64,000 nt of DNA, taken from the NCBI RefSeq assembly GCF_049116215.1, contig NZ_JAGDZB010000006.1, forward strand, positions 1 through 64,000, given 5' to 3'. Source of the stretch: Shimia sp049116215 (GTDB taxonomy: Bacteria; Pseudomonadota; Alphaproteobacteria; Rhodobacterales; Rhodobacteraceae). Under the pieces are notes generated by a model. The model saw only the letters and a list, made by a program, of their open reading frames with translations, had not been told where the DNA came from and searched no databases. The position numbers were made by a program, and so were the translations under genes. Position 1 is the stretch's first letter. Each line of letters begins with the position of its first letter. Positions 43,886 to 51,464 of this stretch are shown here, piece after piece.

Positions 43886-44260
43886 TCATCTCGATGGCTT
43901 CTCAGGACCGTTGTGTTCGGACGATGGGCCGAAAATCTGAGAGGGCCGGTCCGTTGATTTCGCGATTGCGAAATCAACACCCACTGTGACTGCGATGCAG
44001 ATCAAGCAAATGGTAAACGTTGCGGTGAACCGGTTGGTCCACCGACCTGTTCGGGAATTGTTTTCCAGTTCCGTCATATTGGCCAGCAAATCGTTGGACT
44101 GCTTGAGGCTCTCAGCACTGTAGGGTTTGACGAAGGGGGTGAAGCTTTCCGTTTTGTCCGACGCATTGAGCATCAGCAGGGCGATGCCGAAGAACATCAA
44201 AACCCCGCTGCAAAACATGCCCGTGAAGAAGACAACAAAGAGCAACTCCAAGATCTGCAT
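43886..44260 (-). CDS. Small two-helix membrane protein
   Basis: 124 residues with two hydrophobic segments (LELLFVVFFTGMFCSGVLMF near the N terminus, FTICLICIAVTVGVDFAIA near residue 90) and a polar loop between them. I do not recognise the family. Its ATG overlaps the stop of the metallo-beta-lactamase-fold gene as TAATG, which strongly suggests it is real and co-translated. Confidence 0.75.
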   Translation of the reverse strand: MQILELLFVVFFTGMFCSGVLMFFGIALLMLNASDKTESFTPFVKPYSAESLKQSNDLLANMTELENNSRTGRWTNRFTATFTICLICIAVTVGVDFAIAKSTDRPSQIFGPSSEHNGPEKPSR

Positions 44261-45210
44261 TACCCCTGCAATGCCTCCCACATTTCCAGATCGCGCTGGG
44301 CGGTCCAGATGCGGGGTGTGTCGATGCCGCGGGCTTCGTCGTAGGCGCGGGCGACGTTGAAGGGCAGGCAGTGCTCGTAAATCGCGTAATCGGCGAACTT
44401 CGGATCACATTCTGCGCGCACCGCGTCCCAGGCCTCTTTCAGGGTGCCGCCGCGGGCCGCAACCTTGGCGGCAGGACGGTAGGTGCTTTCGACAAAGTCG
44501 CGGGTGTTTTCGATGGCAGCGTGGACCATATCTTTGCCCACCAGCGCGTCGCCGCGGCCCGGGGCAATGGCGTCCACGTCGAAGGACGCGATGTTGTCGA
44601 GCGTGTCGCCCCAGTCGGAGAAATGTCCGTCGCCGCAGTAGCAGGCGGAGTGGTATTCGACGATGTCGCCGGTGAACATGACGTTCTGGTCGGGCACATG
44701 GATGACGATGTCGCCGGCGGTGTGGGCGCGGCCGAGGTGCATGAGGTCAATGCGGCGGTTGCCGAGGTAGACGGTCATGTCGTCACTGAATGTAGTGGTG
44801 GGGTAGGTCAGGCCGGGAATGCTTTCGTGGCCCTCAAACAAGCGGGGGAAGCGTTGGAATTCGCTGTCCCAGTCTTCTTGTCCGCGTTCCACAACCATTG
44901 CGCGGGCGGCGTCGCCCATGATGATCTGATCCGCGCCATAGGCAGACGCGCCCAGCACGCGCACGGCGTGGTAGTGGGTCAGTACCACGTGGGAGATCGG
45001 CTTGTCAGTCACCGAGCGCACGCATTCGATGACCTTGTTGGCCAAACGGGGCGTGGCTTGGGCTTCGACAATCATCACGCTGTCATCGCCGATGATCACG
45101 CCGGAGTTCGGGTCGCCTTCGGCGGTGAAGGCATAAAGGCCCTCCCCAACTTCAGTGAAAGAGATGTTTTTCTCGGTCATATCCCCTTGGGAAGCGAAGG
45201 CTTTGGCCAT
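44260..45210 (-). CDS. MBL-fold metallohydrolase with altered metal motif
   Basis: 316 residues of the metallo-beta-lactamase fold: VMIVEAQATPRLAN, the metal motif region VVLTHYHAVRVLGAS near residue 75, HLGRAHTAGDIVIH, and MFTGDIVEYHSACYCGDGHF. The usual HxHxDH reads HYHAVR here, so two canonical ligands are replaced. I believe relatives share this form, so it may be a functional subgroup rather than decay. It is coupled to the small membrane protein downstream and lies in the homogentisate run. The substrate is unknown. Confidence 0.86.
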   Translation of the reverse strand: MAKAFASQGDMTEKNISFTEVGEGLYAFTAEGDPNSGVIIGDDSVMIVEAQATPRLANKVIECVRSVTDKPISHVVLTHYHAVRVLGASAYGADQIIMGDAARAMVVERGQEDWDSEFQRFPRLFEGHESIPGLTYPTTTFSDDMTVYLGNRRIDLMHLGRAHTAGDIVIHVPDQNVMFTGDIVEYHSACYCGDGHFSDWGDTLDNIASFDVDAIAPGRGDALVGKDMVHAAIENTRDFVESTYRPAAKVAARGGTLKEAWDAVRAECDPKFADYAIYEHCLPFNVARAYDEARGIDTPRIWTAQRDLEMWEALQG

Positions 45211-45212
45211 GG

Positions 45213-45698
45213 TCAGCGGTCCTTTTTCAGAAGTTGGTCAACCGCCCAGTCAAGACGGATGGGCGTGTAATTGTGGGCTTCTACGCCGACATTGCCGCGG
45301 CGCGGGGCGCTGTGGAATGCGGCGTTGTGGGTGTGGCAATGGAAGTGCAGAGTGCCGCGCCACCAGCCGTTCCATTCCTCAATCGGGTAGTGAAACAGCA
45401 CAATTTCGCGGTCGTTGCGTTTGAGCGTGATCAGGTCACGGCCCCAATCGGCTTCGTCGCGGTTGCCATTGAGGCAGATGATTTTGCCATTGAGCTGCGC
45501 GAGATACGGTTCCCGGGGGCGGTCTCTTGGCCAGGCGAAGTCTCCCAGGTGATAGACGGTGTCGTCTTTGCCAACCACAGCGTTCCAGTTGGCGATCAGC
45601 GTTGCGTCCATCTCTTCGACGGAGGCAAACGGCCGGTTGGCTTTCTTCAGGATTTGCCCATGTCCGAAATGGGTGCAGCCGGTGAGGAATTCCGCCAT
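45213..45698 (-). CDS. Calcineurin-like metallophosphoesterase
   Basis: 161 residues. The motifs are GCTHFGHGQI (block I), YHLGDFAW (block II), LNGNRDEADW (block III, with Arg where GNHD/E is usual), VLFHYPIEEW (block IV) and LHFHCHTHN (block V). It resembles small YfcE/YmdB-like phosphoesterases acting on nucleotides. The replaced block III His may change activity. It is packed between DUF2059 (3 bp) and the MBL-fold gene (2 bp) in one run. Confidence 0.84.
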   Translation of the reverse strand: MAEFLTGCTHFGHGQILKKANRPFASVEEMDATLIANWNAVVGKDDTVYHLGDFAWPRDRPREPYLAQLNGKIICLNGNRDEADWGRDLITLKRNDREIVLFHYPIEEWNGWWRGTLHFHCHTHNAAFHSAPRRGNVGVEAHNYTPIRLDWAVDQLLKKDR

Positions 45699-45701
45699 GG
45701 A

Positions 45702-46169
45702 TCAATACTCGGAGCTCATAATTTCAAGCAGTTGCGGCGTGATGCGGCCCTGCATCTCTTGCATATCCGGCGCGAGCGCGCCCATGACTTGCTGCATCAT
45801 CGGACCCATTTTGCCCATAATGGCGGCGCCGTGTTCGGAGCTGTAGAAGGTTATCAGCGCGTCGATTTCTTCGATGGTGAAGATCTCGGCGGTGGTGGCT
45901 TCCATCAACTCTTCGAGTTTTGGCCGCAGGGTTGCCATTTCACCGGACATCAATTCGCCAATGGCGGCCTGTTGTGCCTCTGACAGGGTAACGCCCGGGG
46001 GCATGGAGGCCACAACCTGTGCCGCCATGCTTTGAGGAGAGAACATATCCGTCATCATCTGCTGCACTTCGGACATATTGACGTAGGTCTTGGCCAGTTC
46101 CGCGGCGGTTTGGGCCTGCGCAGAGGATAGGCTGAGAGAGATCAGAGCGGCATGGGCGATGCGTTTCAA
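45702..46169 (-). CDS. DUF2059 periplasmic protein
   Basis: 155 residues. It starts with TTG at 46169, supported by an AGGA site and because the signal peptide (KRIAHAALISLSLSSAQA) begins there with no ATG nearby. The mature part contains the DUF2059 core (FTIEEIDALITFYSSEHGAA, IMGKMGPMMQQVM). The family is secreted, with unknown function. It lies in the homogentisate run, three bases before the phosphoesterase gene. Confidence 0.82.
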   Translation of the reverse strand: MKRIAHAALISLSLSSAQAQTAAELAKTYVNMSEVQQMMTDMFSPQSMAAQVVASMPPGVTLSEAQQAAIGELMSGEMATLRPKLEELMEATTAEIFTIEEIDALITFYSSEHGAAIMGKMGPMMQQVMGALAPDMQEMQGRITPQLLEIMSSEY

Positions 46170-46240
46170 AAGGGTCTGTCCTGTTGGTTTAATTGAATAA
46201 GACCTGCTTAGGCGGCAGCCGCCCTTGTGCCAAGTGGGGT

Positions 46241-46801
46241 TTAAGTGGCCTCAGCTGGTGAGCCTGCGATGTCGTAGTCCAGTTGCAGGATGCCGCCGGG
46301 TTTTTGGCTCGACTTTTTGAGGGTCAGGTTTTGCTGCGCGCCTTTGGCAAAACAGGGCAGGCCGTCGCCTAGGATCGTGGGCATGACAAAGATCGAAATC
46401 TCGTCAAACATGCCCACATCCAGCGCGGCGCGTTGGGTTTCACCGCCGCCCATAATCCAGACCTTTTGGTGGCCATTGGCCTCAATTGCCGCGCGTAGGC
46501 CGTCGATGGGGCCAGCGGCGGTGATGTGATCGCCTTTGTAGTCGTGGCGGTGGGTCAGCACATAGCCGGCACGGTCGCCATAGGGCCAGCCCCAGCCCAT
46601 CACCTGCCGATAGGTGGCACGGCCCATCAGAACCGCGTCCACTTCTTCGATAAAGGCATTGTAGCCGCCTGTGTCTTCGCAGCTGCATTCCGCGAGCGCC
46701 GCATTGAAGGGATCGAGCCAACCCACCCCGCCATCCGGCGTGGCGATATAGCCGTCCAGACTTTGTGCGATATATCCGACATAACGAGGGTGAGCGGGCA
46801 T
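46241..46801 (-). CDS. Dihydrofolate reductase/RibD C-terminal family protein
   Basis: 186 residues of the DHFR-like RibD_C family: YIAQSLDGYIATPDGGVGWL at the N terminus, VLMGRATYRQV, and the NADPH-side glycines in VWIMGGGETQRAAL. It is probably an NADPH-dependent reductase of unknown substrate (YwjB/YyaP type), not a true folate enzyme. It starts five bases after the fahA stop, so it is part of the same transcript. Confidence 0.88.
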   Translation of the reverse strand: MPAHPRYVGYIAQSLDGYIATPDGGVGWLDPFNAALAECSCEDTGGYNAFIEEVDAVLMGRATYRQVMGWGWPYGDRAGYVLTHRHDYKGDHITAAGPIDGLRAAIEANGHQKVWIMGGGETQRAALDVGMFDEISIFVMPTILGDGLPCFAKGAQQNLTLKKSSQKPGGILQLDYDIAGSPAEAT

Positions 46802-46806
46802 TGGGG

Positions 46807-48072
46807 TTACCTTTCGAAAGGGTCCGAAAGCGCAGGCAAAAGTGTGCCGGTACAGTCACCAAATCCGATTGTGTACCCGTCTCCTTTGGCGGCGCCATGG
46901 AGGGTGAGCGTGTCTCCATCTTCAATGAAGGTACGGGTCTCACCACTATCAAGGGTCAGTGGCTCTTTTCCGCCCCAGCTGAGCTCCAAAAGACTGCCAC
47001 GTTCCGGTTTTGTCGGGCCTGAGATGGTGCCAGAGCCCAGCAGGTCACCTGCGTTCATTGGGCAGCCAGAGGTGCTGTGATGGGCCAGTTGCTGCGCGGC
47101 CGAATAGTACATCTGATTGTAGTTGGTGCGGGCGATCTCGGTGGCGTCTTTGCCTTCAGGCGCCAGAGTCACCGACAGGTCGATGTCATAAAGCATCGGG
47201 CCGACGTCTTTGAGGTGATCGAGCAGCTCAAATTCACGCGTGGGTGTATTGGTGCGGAACGGTTCCAGCGCTGGTTTGGTCACGATCCACGGGGAAATCG
47301 AGGTGGCGGTGGCTTTGGCCTGGAACGGGCCAAGCGGTTGGTATTCCCAAGCCTGAATGTCACGCGCAGACCAGTCATTGAGCAACACGTAGCCAAAGAT
47401 CATGTCGTCCGCTTCTTGCACGGTCACAGGGTGGTCGGAGAACTGGCCCACAATCGCGCCCATCTCCAGCTCGATGTCAAATCGGCGGCAGGGCAGGAAG
47501 GCTGGTGTGTCGTGATCTGGGGATTTCAGCTGTCCCCAAGGGCGGCGGACATCGGTGCCAGACACCACCACAGAAGACGCGCGGCCGTTGTAGCCAATGG
47601 GGATGTGCAGCCAGTTGGGTGGCAGCGCGTTTTCTGCGCCGCGGAACATGGTGCCCACATTGGTGGCGTGGTGGCGACCGGCGTAAAAATCGGTGTATTC
47701 GCTGACAGCCATCGGCATGTGCAGTGTGGCGTCGGCCAAGGGGAGTGAGAAATAAGTCAGGGCTTCTTGGACATCTTCAGGGGCGTCCGCGGAGAGCATC
47801 TTCTGAAGCTTGGCACGGTAAGCGGACCAAGCTTCTGGACCCAACTCCATGAAGTCGTTCCAATAAGGTGCGTCCAGAACATCCGCATCCGGGTCCGCGC
47901 GCAGTGTGCTGATCTCTTCCAGGCCCGTAAGGTCGATGATGCGGTCGCCAATGGCGGTGCCACAGCGCATCTCGCCATCGCCCACAGAAAAGACGCCGTA
48001 AGGCAGGTTGTTGAGCGGGAAGGGGCAAGCTGCGTTATTAGAGCTTGTGACCCAGGATTTTAACAAAGACAT
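46807..48072 (-). CDS. fahA: Fumarylacetoacetase
   Basis: 421 residues, the usual length. It hydrolyses fumarylacetoacetate to fumarate and acetoacetate, the last step of homogentisate breakdown. The family N domain (FPLNNLPYGVFS) precedes the catalytic domain with VSEYTDFYAGRHHATNVG, the metal ligands in FDIELEMGAIVG and LNDWSARDIQAWEYQPLGPF. AAGGAA before ATG 48072 fixes the start. Confidence 0.96.
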   Translation of the reverse strand: MSLLKSWVTSSNNAACPFPLNNLPYGVFSVGDGEMRCGTAIGDRIIDLTGLEEISTLRADPDADVLDAPYWNDFMELGPEAWSAYRAKLQKMLSADAPEDVQEALTYFSLPLADATLHMPMAVSEYTDFYAGRHHATNVGTMFRGAENALPPNWLHIPIGYNGRASSVVVSGTDVRRPWGQLKSPDHDTPAFLPCRRFDIELEMGAIVGQFSDHPVTVQEADDMIFGYVLLNDWSARDIQAWEYQPLGPFQAKATATSISPWIVTKPALEPFRTNTPTREFELLDHLKDVGPMLYDIDLSVTLAPEGKDATEIARTNYNQMYYSAAQQLAHHSTSGCPMNAGDLLGSGTISGPTKPERGSLLELSWGGKEPLTLDSGETRTFIEDGDTLTLHGAAKGDGYTIGFGDCTGTLLPALSDPFER

Positions 48073-48095
48073 GCGCGTTTCCTTTTTGAATGCGG

Positions 48096-48953
48096 TCAAT
48101 CGAGCGGGAGGGACATCCCGTCGGTACCGATGAAGAGAGGGCCGGACCAGGTGCGGGAGGTTTCTTCCTGCCAATGGGTCTCGGTGAAGTTTGGATCGTC
48201 ACAGGGGACGAGGTGGTTGAGGGCAAGCTGTTTGACACCGGCTTCGGTGGCGATGCGGCCTGCTTCAGCGGCGGGGGTGTGGCTGCGCTCCAGATGGATG
48301 CGCAGACGGTCGTCGCCGTTGCCCACACGGGCGCAGAGCGCGTCGATGCCGGCCGACAACATCGCCTCATGCACCAAAAGGTCAGCCCCTTTGGTAAGCT
48401 CGACCATTTCGGCAATTGGTGCGGTGTCGCCGGAGAGCACGACGCTGTGTTTTGCGCCATCAAAGCGCAGGGCATAGCTGTCGGTGATGGGCGGGTGTGC
48501 GTTGCGGATGGAGGTGACGTTCAGGGGGCCGAGGTCCATTTGGCCGGGTTCCAATACGTGGATCTGCGCCAGTGGTTCCAGCGCAGGACGGCCTTCGTCG
48601 CGCAGGCGCAGTTCCACGTCAAAAGACATGGCGTTGAGGAACCCCGCCCAGTAGTGATCCAGCCCTTCGGGACCGTAGATCGGGATGGGTTTGTTCAAGC
48701 CTGCGGTCCAGGCGGTGTGCAGCAAGGGGCCAAGCTCTAGATAGTGGTCGGAGTGCAGATGAGTGATCAGGATCGCGTCCAGATCGGTCAGGGCGACCCC
48801 AGCATCACAAAGCCCGCGACTGACGCCAAGGCCCGCGTCCACAAGGATGGTCAGCCCATCCATTTCCACCAGAATTGAGGTGGGCATGCGGGTGCCGGGC
48901 CGGATGGCCGGGCCGCCTTTGGTGCCCAGAAGAGTGACTTTGTTCGCGCGCAT
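48096..48953 (-). CDS. RNase Z-like MBL-fold metallohydrolase
   Basis: 285 residues. The metal motif ITHLHSDHYLELGPLL (HxHxDH intact) lies near residue 63, followed by GDTAPIAEMVELTKGADLLVHEA and the C-terminal NHLVP. It has the RNase Z/arylsulfatase-like (AtsA) arrangement but lacks an obvious tRNA exosite arm, so an aromatic ester or lactone hydrolase role is possible given its place between hmgA and fahA (inference). Confidence 0.86.
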   Translation of the reverse strand: MRANKVTLLGTKGGPAIRPGTRMPTSILVEMDGLTILVDAGLGVSRGLCDAGVALTDLDAILITHLHSDHYLELGPLLHTAWTAGLNKPIPIYGPEGLDHYWAGFLNAMSFDVELRLRDEGRPALEPLAQIHVLEPGQMDLGPLNVTSIRNAHPPITDSYALRFDGAKHSVVLSGDTAPIAEMVELTKGADLLVHEAMLSAGIDALCARVGNGDDRLRIHLERSHTPAAEAGRIATEAGVKQLALNHLVPCDDPNFTETHWQEETSRTWSGPLFIGTDGMSLPLD

Positions 48954-48989
48954 TGGTCTTCCTGATTTTCGTGTGACGCCCCTAAGCTT

Positions 48990-49049
48990 TTCACAGTCTC
49001 AAAATATCCTGGGGGAGTCACAGTGTGCTGTGACGGGGGCAAAGCCCCC
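48990..49049 (-). repeat. Dispersed 3'-end element, copy 4, with internal palindrome
   Basis: On the minus strand after hmgA: hairpin GGGGGC-TTT-GCCCCC (49049-49035), palindrome GTCACAG-CACA-CTGTGAC (49034-49017), then CCCCCAGGATATTTTGAGAC followed by TGTGAA. The orientation follows hmgA, starting 13 bases after its stop. The palindrome is absent from the other copies. Confidence 0.7.
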
Positions 49050-49061
49050 ATTCACGTAAGC

Positions 49062-50417
49062 TTACTTCTTGCCCGGGGTGCCGTCGAATTTCTTTTCGAT
49101 GTCGGTCCAACAATCGATGTAATCGTCCTGCACCGGTGCTTCGTTGGCTGCAAATTTGGTGATGTGCTGCGGGAAACGGGTCTCAAACATAAAAGACATC
49201 GTGTTGTCGAGCTTGTCCGGGCCGAGATTGGCGTTGGAGGCGCCCTCAAAGGCGTTTTTGTCTGGGCCGTGGGGCATCATCATATTGTGCAGGCTCATGC
49301 CGCCGGGGACAAAACCCTCCGGTTTGGCGTCATACTGGCCGTAGATGTTGCCCATCAGCTCGGACATGATGTTCTTGTGGTACCACGGCGGGCGGAAGGT
49401 GTTCTCGGCCACCATCCAGCGCTCGCGGAACAGGACAAAGTCGATGTTGGCCGTGCCCGGCACGCCAGACGGCGCGGTCAGCACGGTGAAGATTGAGGGG
49501 TCCGGGTGATCAAACAGGATCGCGCCAACCGGGCAATAGGTGCGCAGGTCGTATTTCACCGGCGCGTAGTTGCCGTGCCATGCCACCACATCGAGTGGCG
49601 ATTGATCGATGTTGGCACGGTGGAATTGGCCACACCACTTTACGGTTACAGTGGAGGGCACTTCGCGTTCTTCATAGGCCGCCACGGGCGCTTTGAAGTC
49701 ACGTGGATTGGCCATGCAGTTGGCGCCAATCGGGCCGCGACCGGGCAGTTCAAACTTTTGGCCATAGTTTTCACAAACAAAACCGCGCGCCGGGCCTTCG
49801 AGCACTTCCACACGATACACTAGCCCGCGGGGCAGAATGGCTATCTCTTTGGGTTCCACGTCGATGATGCCGAGCTCGGTGGAAAAGCGCAGCACACCTT
49901 CTTGTGGCACCACCAGCAGTTCGGAATCTGCAGAGAAGAAATAGTCATCTTCCATCGAGGTGTTGACCAGGTAGATGTGTGTGGCCATGCCAACCTGTGT
50001 GTTCACGTCTCCGGCGGATGTCATGGTGCGCATGCCGGTGATCCAGGTCAGTGCCTCTTCGGTGTGGGGCACGGGGTTCCAGCGGTACTGGCCCAAGCTG
50101 CCCAGATCGGGATCGACATTGGGGGCGGATTGCCAATAGGGCACGTCGATTTTTTCATAGCGGTTATTGTGTTTCACCGAGGGGCGGATGCGGTAACACC
50201 ATGTGCGTTCGACATTTTCGGCGGTGAAGGCGGTGCCCGAAAGTTGCTCGCCATAGAGCCCGTAGTTGCACTTTTGCGGGCTGTTCATGCCTTGCGGCAG
50301 AGCATCTGGCAGGGCCTCGGTTTCATAGTCGTTGCCAAAACCGGGCATGTAGCCCTCATGCGGGCCCGCCATCGAAGGGGCCTTCTGCATGCGTGTCGGA
50401 ACAGTGTGCTTGGTCAT
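49062..50417 (-). CDS. hmgA: Homogentisate 1,2-dioxygenase
   Basis: 451 residues, standard length. It opens the ring of homogentisate to maleylacetoacetate with ferrous iron. Family landmarks are MPGFGNDYETEALPDALP, RWNPVPHTEEALTW, the iron-ligand segment RPPWYHKNIMSELMGNIYGQ and SLHNMMMPHGPDKNAFE. ATG 50417 has AGGAG eight bases upstream. It is the first gene of the eleven-gene minus-strand run and faces a divergent MarR gene across about 80 bases. Confidence 0.97.
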   Translation of the reverse strand: MTKHTVPTRMQKAPSMAGPHEGYMPGFGNDYETEALPDALPQGMNSPQKCNYGLYGEQLSGTAFTAENVERTWCYRIRPSVKHNNRYEKIDVPYWQSAPNVDPDLGSLGQYRWNPVPHTEEALTWITGMRTMTSAGDVNTQVGMATHIYLVNTSMEDDYFFSADSELLVVPQEGVLRFSTELGIIDVEPKEIAILPRGLVYRVEVLEGPARGFVCENYGQKFELPGRGPIGANCMANPRDFKAPVAAYEEREVPSTVTVKWCGQFHRANIDQSPLDVVAWHGNYAPVKYDLRTYCPVGAILFDHPDPSIFTVLTAPSGVPGTANIDFVLFRERWMVAENTFRPPWYHKNIMSELMGNIYGQYDAKPEGFVPGGMSLHNMMMPHGPDKNAFEGASNANLGPDKLDNTMSFMFETRFPQHITKFAANEAPVQDDYIDCWTDIEKKFDGTPGKK

Positions 50418-50455
50418 CGGGTCGCTCCTGAGTTCGAATTTGGTTGCGGTGGTAA

Positions 50456-50473
50456 TAGTTGTTTTTGTAACTA
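50456..50473. promoter_or_regulatory. Candidate MarR operator between hmgA and its divergent regulator
   Basis: TAGTT-GTTTTTGT-AACTA is an inverted repeat with five-base arms in the short intergenic region, 24 bases before the MarR start. A position between divergent genes fits a site controlling both. Confidence 0.55.
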
Positions 50474-50496
50474 ACAAGCGGGAGGACGCGCAGACT

Positions 50497-50934
50497 ATGA
50501 CAAAACCTGATGACTTCGATTTACAGGCGTTTTTGCCTTACTTGCTGAACCAAGCCGCTGAGGAAGCCAGTTTGGGGTTTCAGAAGGTTTATAAGGACCG
50601 CTATGGGCTGCTGCGCAGCGAGTGGCGGGTGCTGTTCCATCTGGGGATATTTGGACGGCTGACAGCAACGGAAATTGGGGCCAAAGGCAAGGTGCATAAG
50701 ACCAAGGTCAGCCGTGCGGTGCAGCGGTTGGCAGATCGACGGTTGGTCAAGCGCGCCCGCAGCGAGAAAGACCGGCGGGTGGAGTGGTTGGAGCTCACGC
50801 CTGCAGGGGAGAAAGTGTACCGCGACCTACGCGACGTGGCGCAGCAGTACGAAGGCAGCTTGCAGGCGCGGTTGAGTGCGGATGAGGTGCGGGCTCTAAA
50901 GGCCATGCTGTCCAAACTGGCGGGGCGCCGGTGA
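50497..50934 (+). CDS. MarR family regulator divergent from hmgA
   Basis: 145 residues. The winged helix contains RSEWRVLFHLGIFGRLTATE, then KVHKTKVSRAVQRLADRRLV and KDRRVEWLELTPAGEKVY. ATG 50497 follows GGGAGG. The divergent position next to hmgA and the inverted repeat between them make it the likely repressor of the homogentisate operon (inference), possibly sensing homogentisate or a precursor. Confidence 0.9.
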   Translation: MTKPDDFDLQAFLPYLLNQAAEEASLGFQKVYKDRYGLLRSEWRVLFHLGIFGRLTATEIGAKGKVHKTKVSRAVQRLADRRLVKRARSEKDRRVEWLELTPAGEKVYRDLRDVAQQYEGSLQARLSADEVRALKAMLSKLAGRR

Positions 50935-51109
50935 AGCTGCGAATCGCGCTCTGATGATTCGTATGTTTGGCAAGTGCGGCGACAGTTTTTGAGCTTGCGC
51001 GTCATTGTTTTGAGGCTGTGAACAATGGCGCTATGATTTGACGAAATACCGTGCAATTGCAGCAAATTGCTTGAGTTGGATCCTGCGGCTGTGGCACCTT
51101 GACCCAACA

Positions 51110-51121
51110 CCTATGGATAGG
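51110..51121 (+). promoter_or_regulatory. Short palindrome in the VPEID-CTERM gene leader
   Basis: CCTAT-GG-ATAGG is a perfect 12-base palindrome ending 15 bases before the start codon, just before the GGGAG ribosome site. It could be an operator or a small leader hairpin near the ribosome site. No convincing -35/-10 pair is seen around it. Confidence 0.35.
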
Positions 51122-51136
51122 TCCGGGAGTATTCTT

Positions 51137-51409
51137 ATGGGTCTTAAGAACAAAATGAATGCCGCAATTCTCGCGGCGACCACACTATCCCTGAGCGCGC
51201 CCGCGGCGTTTGCACAGGATGCCGGCGGCTGGCGCGGCTGGTGGTGGCGTCGCTGGGGTGGCGGAAACACGGGCGGTGGCAACACCGGTGGCGGATCCAA
51301 TGCGGTTCCGGAAATTGATGCGGGTGCGGGCCTTTTGGCCATGGCAGCCGTGCTTGCTACATTGGCGCTGGTCTGGGAACTGCGTCGCCGTCGTCAAAAA
51401 CAAAGCTAA
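51137..51409 (+). CDS. VPEID-CTERM sorting-signal protein
   Basis: 90 residues. A signal peptide runs to about residue 26 (LSLSAPAAFA), then comes a short mature region of Trp/Arg (GGWRGWWWRRW) and Gly/Asn repeats (GGGNTGGGNTGGG), then the sorting signal: VPEID at 57-61, a hydrophobic helix (AGLLAMAAVLATLALVW) and a basic end ELRRRRQKQS. This is the tripartite C terminus recognised by exosortase E. GGGAG lies seven bases before ATG 51137. Only about 30 residues would remain after both cuts, so the product is a tiny exported peptide. Confidence 0.93.
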   Translation: MGLKNKMNAAILAATTLSLSAPAAFAQDAGGWRGWWWRRWGGGNTGGGNTGGGSNAVPEIDAGAGLLAMAAVLATLALVWELRRRRQKQS

Positions 51410-51436
51410 GCCAGTCTCAACAGGCTGAGAAGAAGC

Positions 51437-51464
51437 AAATGGGCGCTCAGATGAGCGCCCATTT
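51437..51464. terminator. Bidirectional terminator overlapping the exosortase stop codon
   Basis: AAATGGGCGCTC (51437-51448) pairs perfectly with GAGCGCCCATTT (51453-51464) around an AGAT loop. It lies 28 bases after the VPEID-CTERM stop, and the TGA of xrtE (51449-51447) falls inside it, so one hairpin serves both convergent genes. Confidence 0.85.

Noticed and set aside
51092..51108. Possible sigma-54 promoter (TGGCAC) before the VPEID-CTERM gene
   Set aside because: The -12 GC element is missing at the required spacing, so it does not meet the consensus although exosortase targets in other bacteria often use sigma-54.
51270..51300. Short GGCGGAAACACGGGCGGTGG-like repeats as a CRISPR or VNTR locus
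   Set aside because: They encode the GGGNT repeats of the VPEID-CTERM protein and have no spacers.
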